Shown here piece after piece: positions 15,067 through 22,921 of a stretch of 25,426 bases of DNA. A program made the position numbers and the translations under genes. Position 1 is the first letter of the stretch, and each line of letters opens with the position of its first letter. The notes under the pieces were generated by a model. The model searched no databases, was not told the DNA's origin, and saw only the letters and a program-made list of their open reading frames with translations. Source of the stretch: Wolinella sp052173415 (GTDB lineage Bacteria; Campylobacterota; Campylobacteria; Campylobacterales; Helicobacteraceae); contig JBQMYQ010000026.1 of assembly GCA_052173415.1 (NCBI GenBank), positions 1-25,426 on the forward strand. The letters are read 5' to 3'.

Positions 15067-16046
15067 ATCTTACCAATGATGAGCTCATCATTCAGCTTCG
15101 CAAACATGGCTACGCGGTCGAGGAGCTTGATGGACAAAGTAGCGAATCACTAAAGCAGCTGTTCATTAGAGAGACGCGCGATATGGTAGAGCGCTTTAAT
15201 GAATATATCTGTGAAGATGAAAAAGAGAACGCACCGAGGATGATCCCCTTGCAACAGGGAATCCCCCACCACCAGCTAAGGGAATCGTGGCAATACCTTA
15301 AGGAGAATGCTCGCGACCCTGAGCAACTTTATAGTGCGATGAGCGAGCTATTGTCGCTGTATGAGCTACAAGACATTGCCGAGATTCTCTCAAATTACAC
15401 TTCAGATCATAGCTATAAGCGCATTGAATGGGCGCTACGTATCGCTTATCGCGAATATCAGGAATCGCTCCTTAGCGAGATCGAGCAATGCTACAAAGAT
15501 CTGCCTACAGAGGAGCTTGCTGGGCAAATGGCAAAATATGTCTCTAGTAGAGACAACATAAGACATCTGCAAGAGGTGCTATCTGCGCTCAAAAGTCCGC
15601 AAAAAAGGGAGCAAATCACCAATCTTGCTCAAGCCAAAAATGAACTTCTCAAAAGCTATCGGCGGAATGAATTGGAATATTTTTATAAAGATTTTTACGA
15701 AAATAGCGAAGAAAAGCGCGCACTCATAGAGAAAATCACAAAAATCACAAGCATTTACACCAAAGAAAAATTAAAGAGCATAAAGCTAGATACACTTGAG
15801 GAGATATATACGATTTTGCTTGAGACTGAGGCGAGAGAGAGGGCAGAAAAAGAGCGATATGAACGCTATTTGAAGCTCTTTGAGGAGAGTATTTATCAGG
15901 ACAATGAAGAGGTATTTGATGAGCTTTGTCGCTCCGCAATCAGCGAGCTGAACAACGATCATCTTGAGAAGCTTGTTGGATTTATCGAGGGGGCGAATAA
16001 GCTCTTTGCCAAAAAGCTTAAAAACTTGCTCAAAGATCGCTTTTAG
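15063..16046 (+). CDS. helical hypothetical protein (HP1233 position)
   Basis: Protein of 327 residues, mostly charged and helical, without signal peptide, membrane span or recognised motif. Long heptad-like stretches occur at about 190-290 (EKRALIEKITKITSIY..., ETEARERAEKERYERYLKLFEE), suggesting a coiled coil or helical bundle. It follows folP with an ATGA overlap, and H. pylori has a hypothetical gene (HP1233) in the same place, so it is a conserved operon member. Function unknown; a cytoplasmic location is inferred from composition. The last 600 bases lack the iterated GGAATC motif. Confidence 0.75.
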   Translation: MNLTNDELIIQLRKHGYAVEELDGQSSESLKQLFIRETRDMVERFNEYICEDEKENAPRMIPLQQGIPHHQLRESWQYLKENARDPEQLYSAMSELLSLYELQDIAEILSNYTSDHSYKRIEWALRIAYREYQESLLSEIEQCYKDLPTEELAGQMAKYVSSRDNIRHLQEVLSALKSPQKREQITNLAQAKNELLKSYRRNELEYFYKDFYENSEEKRALIEKITKITSIYTKEKLKSIKLDTLEEIYTILLETEARERAEKERYERYLKLFEESIYQDNEEVFDELCRSAISELNNDHLEKLVGFIEGANKLFAKKLKNLLKDRF

Positions 16047-16173
16047 CGTGCTTTTACACCATTAATTTACTTTATGATCTGCCTTGGATACGTAAGCGAA
16101 AATGTGGGAATCCTGCACATCGGAGCTAATATTATTTTTTGCAAAAACCATAAAAACCTCGCAGAAAAAAGGC

Positions 16174-16179
16174 TACAAT
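16174..16179 (+). promoter_or_regulatory. -10 element for the pseudopilin gene
   Basis: TACAAT within the 188-base gap 16047-16234, 55 bases before the ATG. Between them lies a short dyad, ATTCCC (16200-16205) and GGGAAT (about 16214-16220), partly built from the iterated motif. The ribosome binding site GGGAGG is clear at 16221-16226. Nothing else was seen in this gap. Confidence 0.4.
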
Positions 16180-16234
16180 AGTGCATTCTAAAGCTTAGAT
16201 TCCCGTGCAGTATGGGAAATAGGGAGGAAACATT

Positions 16235-16801
16235 ATGGAAAATAGAATCGGACATCGTTTGGCTTTTAGCATGATTGAGCTCGTGTTTATCATCGTGATT
16301 GTGGGGCTTCTAGCAAGTATCGCTATGCCGAAAATCTCCGTAAATCGAGAGAGCGCGAAAATGGTCGTGGCAAAACAGGATCTTGAGGAGATGTTTGATG
16401 CAATTCATCATAATCTCATGAGGCATGGTGAAAGTCCGCTTTTCGAATACACACTGCAGACACTGGAAGAGCAAGCCAAAAAGAAGGGTGCTCTATGGAA
16501 TATCAATATCGGAAACGAACAGATCATAAGCAAGATAACAGCGAGTGGGTTTGATGATGGGGGATATCCATGCGCACAGCTATTTTTAGAAGATGAAGCG
16601 GGGGAAACAGAGTCAATCGGGAGAAAGCTCACAATGGTCGTCTATGGAGATGATAAAACGGTGGCTCATGGGTCAAATTGCCGTGCGTTTCGAAGACTTT
16701 TTTCCCAAGATAGCAACAGGAGCTATGGAGGGGATTATCTCCAGCAAAGAACACACCTAAATGGGGTGAATATTGATGCTGAGGTGATGGGTCAGCGCTA
16801 G
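16235..16801 (+). CDS. type IV pilin-like / type II pseudopilin protein
   Basis: Protein of 188 residues with a class-A prepilin leader: ten residues ending in Ala10, then FSMIELVFIIVIVGLLASIA, with the invariant Glu at mature position 5 (Glu15). Position -1 is Ala instead of the usual Gly, a variant I associate with Campylobacterota. The rest is a soluble pseudopilin-like head containing two Cys (in GYPCAQLF and SNCRAF) that could form a disulfide. No peptidase, ATPase or platform protein of such a system is nearby. It could serve DNA uptake (Cts-type competence pseudopilins) or secretion. Its stop abuts the kinase TTG start directly. Confidence 0.82.
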   Translation: MENRIGHRLAFSMIELVFIIVIVGLLASIAMPKISVNRESAKMVVAKQDLEEMFDAIHHNLMRHGESPLFEYTLQTLEEQAKKKGALWNINIGNEQIISKITASGFDDGGYPCAQLFLEDEAGETESIGRKLTMVVYGDDKTVAHGSNCRAFRRLFSQDSNRSYGGDYLQQRTHLNGVNIDAEVMGQR

Positions 16802-18073
16802 TTGAGCTTTTGGAATCTCGCAAAAGAGTGGCTCATTAATTACCGATACAAAATATTAATTTTTATCTCTTTTGAGATTTTTTGTTTTGTGTTATTTTTA
16901 TATCGCAATGAGTCGTTGTTTCTGCTTTTTGCCCCATGGGGTGGATTGCTGTTTTCTCCTATTCTCGCCAAACGCAGCTATCCGCTCCATAAAGCTCTCG
17001 CCAAAACGCCTAATCTCGCCCTAATGATCGTGGATAAAAATGGGTATGTCTCCTTTATCAACAAAAAATTCGAGCAAGCCTTTGCGCTAAAAAGTAAAGC
17101 AGTGCAGGGAATCTTGCTCGATAATTTTTTTAATTCAATTAATGAGCTTAGGGGGCTCACAAGCTTTGAGGCACTTCAGGATTCCTCGCATTCTCTCAAA
17201 AGTTTTACGATAAATTTGGGCGATTCCTACCTGTTTATGGTATTTTCAAGCATTCTTGAAGCAGGAATTCACTTTGAGGGGCTAATCCTCACGCTCTATG
17301 ATGTTACACAGGAGAAGCGACACGAAAAAGAGGCATTAGAGCGCGAGAGGATCTTTTTAGCCAGCGCAAAAATGGCTCTTGTAGGCGAGATGATCAGCTC
17401 CATCACACACCAGCAGCGACAGCCCTTAAGCACGCTTCTGCTTTCGCTTGATAATATCGAGGAATCGATCGAAAATTCTACAAAAAATATAGAAAAATAC
17501 ATTTTACTGGCAAAAAATAGCGCAAAAATCATGAATGAAACCATCGATGCTTTTAGAAGCTTTTACAGAAATGACACAAGCACGGCAATCGTGGATCTTA
17601 AAGAAATTGTAAATGAGCTGATTTTTATCATCACTCCTGAGCTAAACAGTCATGGAATCGCCATCAAATGCCACATACAAGAGGGCGAATATCGCCTTTT
17701 AAGTATCAAAACTTACATAAAACAGATACTCCTAAGCCTCCTTGCAAATGCCAAAGATGAACTGCTAGAATCTAGACAAGAGCTAGCAGATCCACACAGA
17801 GCGCATGAGCTCGCGCCAAAGGTGGAACTGCGCCTCTGGCGACAAAATACGAAATTTTGCATTAGCATAAGCGATAATGGTAGGGGTGTGCGCGAACCTC
17901 ATCGCATTTTTGAGCCTTTTTATACGACCAAAGGCGAGCGAGGCACGGGCACGGGGCTTTATGTCGCCAAAAAATTGAGCGAGGAGAAGCTGGGTGCGCA
18001 GCTAACGCTTGAAAATGCGCATAATCCGACCTGCTTCACGCTCAAACTTATGGAAAAAGGAGGCGATTCCTAG
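16802..18073 (+). CDS. membrane-bound PAS-domain sensor histidine kinase
   Basis: Protein of 423 residues. Two N-terminal hydrophobic segments (about 17-34 and 38-54) form a hairpin with almost no periplasmic loop, so the signal is probably sensed inside the cell or membrane. A PAS domain (about 67-170, NLALMIVDKNGYVSFINKKF), the phospho-acceptor helix GEMISSITHQQRQPLS with His203, and an HATPase domain with N-box Asn316 (LLANAKDE), SDNGRG (357-362) and GTGTGLY (381-387) follow. The HQxRQPL box is common in Campylobacterota kinases. The start is TTG at 16802, directly after the pseudopilin stop; a stop codon lies just upstream in frame. Its own stop sits inside a palindrome of the iterated motif. 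The partner is the regulator at 18151. Confidence 0.9.
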   Translation: MSFWNLAKEWLINYRYKILIFISFEIFCFVLFLYRNESLFLLFAPWGGLLFSPILAKRSYPLHKALAKTPNLALMIVDKNGYVSFINKKFEQAFALKSKAVQGILLDNFFNSINELRGLTSFEALQDSSHSLKSFTINLGDSYLFMVFSSILEAGIHFEGLILTLYDVTQEKRHEKEALERERIFLASAKMALVGEMISSITHQQRQPLSTLLLSLDNIEESIENSTKNIEKYILLAKNSAKIMNETIDAFRSFYRNDTSTAIVDLKEIVNELIFIITPELNSHGIAIKCHIQEGEYRLLSIKTYIKQILLSLLANAKDELLESRQELADPHRAHELAPKVELRLWRQNTKFCISISDNGRGVREPHRIFEPFYTTKGERGTGTGLYVAKKLSEEKLGAQLTLENAHNPTCFTLKLMEKGGDS

Positions 18074-18112
18074 GAATCCAAGAGGAATCGCGGGAATCTT
18101 CCGCAGGGAATC
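18065..18112. repeat. cluster of five iterated-motif copies between kinase and regulator
   Basis: GATTCC at 18065, then GGAATC at 18073, 18084, 18093 and 18107. The first two form a perfect 14-bp palindrome, GATTCCTAGGAATC (18065-18078), which contains the kinase stop TAG. Further on, GCGGGAATCTTCCGC (18090-18104) can fold as a small hairpin with one bulged base. Confidence 0.85.
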
Positions 18113-18150
18113 AAGAAAACAGGAGCACAAAGCGCACAAAAGAGGAAAAT

Positions 18151-18882
18151 ATGTATCACAGAATTAAAGATATTTTGCAAAATGTGCATCTGCTCATCGT
18201 CGAAGATGATGTGTTGCTTCAAGAGGCATTGCGTCACTCCATAGAACAGTATGTGCAGGAGCTTTTTATCTGCTCTAATGCGCGGGAGGCTCTTGCGTGC
18301 TTTGAAAAAGAATCCATCAATCTCATCATCTCAGACATTCACATGCCCCTAATGAATGGAATCCAGATGGCTTCGATCATCAGGAAGCGCGATAGCAACG
18401 TGCCTATCATCTTCCTCACCGCCTATGATAATGATGAAAACCTGCTCGGCGCGCTGGAAGTGCAGAGTGTGGGTATATTAAAAAAGCCACTACAAAAGCG
18501 CGAGCTCATTATGATGATGAGCTTTGCGGTAAATAAATTTCAAAGTGATTTTGCTTGCATTGATTTGGATCAGGGATTTTGCTTCAACGCCATGACACAC
18601 GAGCTTACCCACAATGGGAATCCAATCAATCTCACCAAAAAAGAGCAACTACTGCTTCATCTTTTTCTCAAAAATCAAGGAAGGGTCGTGAGCTTTCTTA
18701 TGATTGAGCAGTGCCTCTGGTATGGGGAATCATGCAGTGCGGAGATGATTCGCAGCTTCGTGTATAAGCTCCGCAAAAAGATCTATCCCGAGCTTATCGA
18801 AAACTCTCAGGGCAACGGCTACCGCCTAAATCTCACACATCGCGAGGGCGAGCGCACTACTCCTAGCTTCAAATACATTTAA
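18151..18882 (+). CDS. OmpR/PhoB-family response regulator
   Basis: Protein of 243 residues. The receiver domain (about 10-125) has acidic pocket residues Asp19 and Asp20, phospho-acceptor Asp62 (SDIHMP), Thr90 and Lys112. A winged-helix DNA-binding domain (about 138-232) shows INLTKKEQLLLHLFLKN, an expected Trp in CLWYGE, and the recognition helix and wing MIRSFVYKLRKKI...GNGYRLN. ATG at 18151 with GAGGAAA upstream. The position between its kinase and the cytochrome/TMAO reductase genes suggests that it controls them; a pair of direct repeats at helical spacing starts at its own stop codon. Confidence 0.92.
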   Translation: MYHRIKDILQNVHLLIVEDDVLLQEALRHSIEQYVQELFICSNAREALACFEKESINLIISDIHMPLMNGIQMASIIRKRDSNVPIIFLTAYDNDENLLGALEVQSVGILKKPLQKRELIMMMSFAVNKFQSDFACIDLDQGFCFNAMTHELTHNGNPINLTKKEQLLLHLFLKNQGRVVSFLMIEQCLWYGESCSAEMIRSFVYKLRKKIYPELIENSQGNGYRLNLTHREGERTTPSFKYI

Positions 18883-18901
18883 TCACACTTCTATCACACT
18901 T
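18882..18901 (+). promoter_or_regulatory. direct repeats, candidate response-regulator binding site upstream of cytochrome/torA
   Basis: ATCACACTT occurs at 18882-18890 and 18893-18901, a period of 11 bp (one helical turn), as in OmpR/PhoB-type operators. The site is centred about 87 bases before the cytochrome ATG and about 50 bases before a weak TAAAAA -10-like stretch (18940). The rest of the gap 18883-18978 holds one motif copy (18911) and the AAGGAGG ribosome binding site. Confidence 0.45.
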
Positions 18902-18978
18902 TTTCTCTACGATTCCCTGTGTCGCGTGTGCAATCTTCGTAAAAATCATGCGTCAATCTTACAGTCTAAGGAGGCTAG

Positions 18979-19551
18979 ATGAGAAAAGCGATGCTTTTTC
19001 TACTGCTAGGAATCTCAACCCTCTTCGCAAACGAAGTGTATAGCGAGCATGTCAAGGCACTTTATGCCGATTCCTCATCAAACAAAGTGATCGGGAAGCT
19101 CCTCCCTACAAATGCCCTAACGATTAAGCAAAAGGTCGATGGACGGGTGCAAATCACACTCCGAGGATATAGGAATCCCGCCGTGCCTAACGTAATCTAC
19201 TTCAACGAGACGACGCGGATTCTTGTCGCGGCATTTGCCAAGAGTGCTACATTTGAAGTCAAAGAGATAACCCCGGCTAAAGAGGGCGGATTCCCCCTTG
19301 TCGAAGTGAGCGTCTATACGGATGATGGGGGCTTTAGCGAAAATGTCGGATCGCTTTTTAGCAAGGCGGCGGACATTTACAAAGAGGGCTGTGGTATCTG
19401 CCACGCACTGCATGAGACGACCCACTACAAGGCAAATCAGTGGCCCGGGCTCTTAAAGTCGATGTTAAGCCGAACGGCGATTAACAAAGAAAATGAAATG
19501 CTTGTGGTGCAATACCTACAAAAGCACTCAGCGGACGTAAAAGTCAAATAA
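18979..19551 (+). CDS. periplasmic monohaem cytochrome c, electron donor to the TorA-type reductase
   Basis: Protein of 190 residues with a signal peptide (MRKAMLFLLLGISTLFA). Residues about 22-110 form a beta-rich domain with an SH3-like opening (YADSSSNKVIGKLLPTNALT). A single haem-binding motif CGICH lies at 138-142 in a C-terminal cytochrome domain, with Met164 in LKSMLSR as a possible axial ligand. Campylobacter jejuni has an analogous monohaem cytochrome immediately before its TMAO/DMSO reductase (Cj0265c-Cj0264c), so this one probably carries electrons to the next gene product. It is not the pentahaem TorC of E. coli. Strong AAGGAGG site before the ATG; torA starts 27 bases after its stop. 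Confidence 0.87.
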   Translation: MRKAMLFLLLGISTLFANEVYSEHVKALYADSSSNKVIGKLLPTNALTIKQKVDGRVQITLRGYRNPAVPNVIYFNETTRILVAAFAKSATFEVKEITPAKEGGFPLVEVSVYTDDGGFSENVGSLFSKAADIYKEGCGICHALHETTHYKANQWPGLLKSMLSRTAINKENEMLVVQYLQKHSADVKVK

Positions 19552-19578
19552 AGCAAACCAAATCATAAGGAGAATCAG

Positions 19579-22161
19579 ATGAACAAAGAACGACGAGATG
19601 TGCTGAAATACGGCGCGATTCTGGCGGGTATGACTTTTGTCTCTAAGGCAAGCGCAACGGGAATCGCAAGTCAAGGTAGCGGTATGGGAATCGTAAAAAA
19701 CGGTAATGTCCTTACCGCCGCGCACTGGGGAATGCTAAATATCAGCGTCCAAGATGGGAAGATCGTCAAATCCGTGCCCTTCCAAAAGACAAGCGAGATT
19801 CCCAATCCGCTCCAAAACTTCACCGCGGATATGGTCTATAAAAGCCGTATCAAATACCCAATGGTGCGCAAAAGCTACCTAGAAAATCCCGATTCCCCCA
19901 AGCCTCATCTGCGAGGTAAAGATGAATGGGTGCGAGTCAAGTATGAGGACGCGATCAAGCTGGTTGCGCGTGAGCTCAAAAAAACGCGCGAGCAAAAGGG
20001 CTTAGAGGGTGTTTTTGCGGGGAGTTACGGCTGGAAATCCAGCGGAAACGTCCATAACTCAAGAATCCTGCTCCACAGATTTATGAATCTTAGTGGCGGA
20101 TTTGTGGGAACTTTGGGCGATTATTCCACTGGTGCGAGCCAAGTGATTATGCCCCACGTGGTCGGGAGTATCGAAGTGTATGAGCAGCAAACTAGCTGGC
20201 CTTTGATCCTTGAGCACTCCAAAGTCGTCGTCATCTGGGGAGCAAACCCTATCGCAACGCTAAGAATCGCATGGACAAGCGCAGATGAGCAGGGCTTCAA
20301 ATACTTTGAAGAGCTCAAAAAGCGCAAGGATATTAAGGTCGTCATCATCGATCCGCTCGCCTCTGATACGGTGGAATATTTCGACAAAGCCGAACACATC
20401 GCGCCACGCCCCAACACCGATGTGGCGATGATGCTCGGAATGATGCACCACCTCTACAAAAGCGGAAAATACGACAAGGAGTTTATCGAGAATTACACCA
20501 ACGGCTTTGATAAGTTCGTCCCCTATCTGCTTGGCACAAGCGACAAAACACCTAAAACTCCCGAATGGGCGAGCAAGATTTGTGGCATAAACGCGAAAAA
20601 GATTAGAGAGCTTGCAGAGCTATTCATGAATAATCGCACAATGCTTATGAGTGGCTGGGGCATGCAGAGGGCGGAGCATGGCGAGCAGTCTCACTGGAAT
20701 ATGGTCACGCTCGCTTCGATGCTCGGACAAATCGGGCTTCCTGGCGGAGGCTTTGGGCTTAGCTATCACTACTCAAATGGTGGCGCGCCTACATGCAAGG
20801 GTGCGGTCATCGGCGGTATGAATAGCGCGAGTGTGGGTCGCTTCAATGACAAGGGCGAATTCATCGGCACGGATAGTGGCGAGATTGATAAAAACGGTCG
20901 CTTTGTCGCTAAGAGCGTAACCGCAGCGGCAGGCACAGGTCAAGGCTGGTTACAAAAAGCGACCAATTACGCCTTCCCCGTCGCAAGAATCGCCGACGCA
21001 CTCCTAAATCCTGGCAAAGTCATCGATCACAACGGCAAGAAGATCACCTATCCTGACATTGACTTCATCTATTGGGTAGGCGGGAATCCTTTCGTCCATC
21101 ATCAAGAGACCAATCGCCTAGTAAAAGCATGGAAAAAACCCCGCACCATCGTAGTCAATGATCCCTACTGGACGCCGACTGCAAAAATGGCGGATATCGT
21201 ATTCCCCACCACCACTTCGTATGAGCGCAACGACCTAACTATGACGGGCGATTACTCCAATATGAACATCGTCCCCATGAAACAAGTCGTCGAGAAGTTT
21301 GAGGAATCGCGCGATGATTATCAGATTTTCTCCGATCTGTGCAAAGCCTACGCGCCCAATCTGGTCATGGCATATACCGACAATGGCAAGAGCGAATTTG
21401 ACTGGATTAAGGACTATTACAACGCCGCATACAACAAAGTAAAGGCGATTCCGGACTTTGTTAGCGATATGAAGCCTTTTGATGAGTTTTGGCGCGAGAA
21501 TAAGCCGGTAACTTTCAGCTCAACCCCCGAGAGTGAGGCATTCGTCCGATTCTCAGGCTTTAGAGAAGATCCGATTCTAAACGCGCTGGGCACACCTAGT
21601 GGGCTGATTGAAATCTACTCCGAAACCATCGAGAAAATGGGCTACAAAGAGTGCCAAGCCCATCCTAGATGGTATGAGCCTATCGAGTGGCTGGGCATGA
21701 AAAAGCGCACGGCGGAGTTCCACATGGTGAGCGCGCATCCAAGCGACCGCCTGCATTCGCAACTCAACCACACATCACTGCGCGCGCAATACGCCATCGC
21801 TAATCGCGAGCCTATTTGGATTAACCCCAAAGACGCGAAGAGCAAGGGCATCAAAAACGGCGACATCGTCCGCGTGTTTAACAAGCGTGGCGAGGTGCTC
21901 GCAGGGGCACTCATCACTAATCGCGTCATACAGGGCGTCGTGAAGCTCGCAGAGGGTGCATGGTATGACCCTGATGAGAACGGGCTGTGCAAAAACGGCT
22001 GCGCGAACGTGCTTACCATCGACATTCCCACCTCGCCACTCGCAAATGGAAACATCTCGCACACGGCGTTAGTCAATATCGAAAAATACAAGGGTAAAGC
22101 ACCGAAGCTAACGGCTTTCAGTGACCCTAAAATCCATCTAGGTAGCTCAACCCCCGCCTAG
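19579..22161 (+). CDS. torA: Tat-exported TMAO/DMSO reductase family molybdoenzyme
   Basis: Protein of 860 residues, a periplasmic bis-MGD molybdenum enzyme reducing S- or N-oxides as terminal electron acceptors. It has a twin-arginine signal ERRDVLKYGAILAGMTF (4-20). AGSYGWKSSG places Tyr150 and Trp152 33 and 31 residues before Ser183 (DYSTGAS). This reproduces the spacing of Tyr114, Trp116 and the Mo-ligand Ser147 of Rhodobacter DMSO reductase; TMAO-specific TorA lacks that Tyr, so the enzyme may use DMSO or biotin sulfoxide as well as TMAO. No N-terminal 4Fe-4S cysteines, as expected for this subgroup. Other family blocks: GANPIATLRIAW, SGWGMQRAEHG, WVGGNPFVHHQETNRL. No TorD chaperone is in the window. 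A motif-built hairpin follows. Confidence 0.9.
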   Translation: MNKERRDVLKYGAILAGMTFVSKASATGIASQGSGMGIVKNGNVLTAAHWGMLNISVQDGKIVKSVPFQKTSEIPNPLQNFTADMVYKSRIKYPMVRKSYLENPDSPKPHLRGKDEWVRVKYEDAIKLVARELKKTREQKGLEGVFAGSYGWKSSGNVHNSRILLHRFMNLSGGFVGTLGDYSTGASQVIMPHVVGSIEVYEQQTSWPLILEHSKVVVIWGANPIATLRIAWTSADEQGFKYFEELKKRKDIKVVIIDPLASDTVEYFDKAEHIAPRPNTDVAMMLGMMHHLYKSGKYDKEFIENYTNGFDKFVPYLLGTSDKTPKTPEWASKICGINAKKIRELAELFMNNRTMLMSGWGMQRAEHGEQSHWNMVTLASMLGQIGLPGGGFGLSYHYSNGGAPTCKGAVIGGMNSASVGRFNDKGEFIGTDSGEIDKNGRFVAKSVTAAAGTGQGWLQKATNYAFPVARIADALLNPGKVIDHNGKKITYPDIDFIYWVGGNPFVHHQETNRLVKAWKKPRTIVVNDPYWTPTAKMADIVFPTTTSYERNDLTMTGDYSNMNIVPMKQVVEKFEESRDDYQIFSDLCKAYAPNLVMAYTDNGKSEFDWIKDYYNAAYNKVKAIPDFVSDMKPFDEFWRENKPVTFSSTPESEAFVRFSGFREDPILNALGTPSGLIEIYSETIEKMGYKECQAHPRWYEPIEWLGMKKRTAEFHMVSAHPSDRLHSQLNHTSLRAQYAIANREPIWINPKDAKSKGIKNGDIVRVFNKRGEVLAGALITNRVIQGVVKLAEGAWYDPDENGLCKNGCANVLTIDIPTSPLANGNISHTALVNIEKYKGKAPKLTAFSDPKIHLGSSTPA

Positions 22162-22168
22162 TTTTTGT

Positions 22169-22202
22169 GCCCCGATTCCCGCCCAAATGAGGGAATCGGG
22201 GC
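22169..22202. terminator. 12-bp perfect inverted repeat after torA made from the iterated motif
   Basis: GCCCCGATTCCC (22169-22180) and GGGAATCGGGGC (22191-22202) are exact reverse complements around a 10-base loop. The hairpin sits 7 bases after the torA stop and between convergent genes. No T-run follows on either strand, so it may stabilise or stop both transcripts without being a textbook intrinsic terminator. Another motif copy follows at 22204. Confidence 0.7.
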
Positions 22203-22221
22203 GGATTCCCCCCCTTGCGGA

Positions 22222-22762
22222 CTACCTTAAGGCGTCATGTCGGTTGCAGATTTGCTGCCATATTTTTCTTCTCTCGGGGTTATTTTGCACGGTATAGTCA
22301 TCTCTGCCCAGATCGCAAGCCTTGCCCAAATATGTCAACGCTTTGCTTCTGTTGCCAAGTTTGTCATAATGAGCGCCAACTATGGCGCATGACACCCATA
22401 TTCCCCCCCTCGCACCCTATAGTATGAATTTTTAAAAATTTTTCACTATTTTTTTGGTTGCCATATCCTCCTTCATCATAGATTGCACCAAGATTTAGGC
22501 AAGCTCCTTCAAAGCCTTCGTCTTTGTTAATGTTATTACCCTTTTTACATACCTTTTTATAATAGAATTCAGCCTTTTTGTAATCTATACCAGAGTCAAT
22601 GGCACCAGTATAATAGACAGTACCTAGCGAATAGCAAGCTTTGCCATCTCCGTTTTTGCACTTTGTTTCATAATCGTTCTTAATCTTCTCTGATGTAAAT
22701 CCTAACGCCTCCACACACATTAAACCAACTAATACCGCCAAACCTAAAACCATTTTTCTCAT
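22222..22762 (-). pseudogene. Sel1-repeat (Hcp-like) secreted protein, interrupted by one frameshift
   Basis: The ATG at 22760-22762 begins a signal peptide (MRKMVLGLAVLVGLMCVEALG) and Sel1/Hcp repeats with paired cysteines: CKNGDGKACYSLGTVYY, then GACLNLGAIYD. The open frame runs to 22364, but its last residues after GCEGGN are unlike Sel1. One base shift near 22385-22409 restores SCAIVGAHYDKLGNRSKALTYLGKACDLG and continues to a stop at 22222, giving about 179 residues. A run of seven G (sense strand, 22403-22409) lies at the junction; six G would also restore the frame. Phase variation, decay or a sequencing error are all possible. The region lacks GGAATC motifs, and gene and leader are duplicated at the left end of the window. 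Confidence 0.7.
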
Positions 22763-22791
22763 ACTTTCTCCTTTGAGTAAATTTAAACGAG

Positions 22792-22890
22792 AATATTGCC
22801 CCCCCTCTCTCTTAAAAAATGATGAAAAGATAAGTAGATAAATAGGGAAAATAAGGGCGTTTGATGGGTTTATAAAGGGGATTTAAGAGA
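22792..22890. repeat. duplicated Sel1-gene leader, copy B
   Basis: Gapped match to 443-530 (see copy A), here leading directly into the Sel1-like gene. The minus-strand ATG at 22762 is preceded by AAAGGAG. An extra 11 bases or so separate the conserved blocks compared with copy A. It fills most of the 159-base gap between that gene and aroE. Confidence 0.7.
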
Positions 22891-22921
22891 TAAAAAGTGC
22901 AAGAAGATTCCTCGCGGGTTT

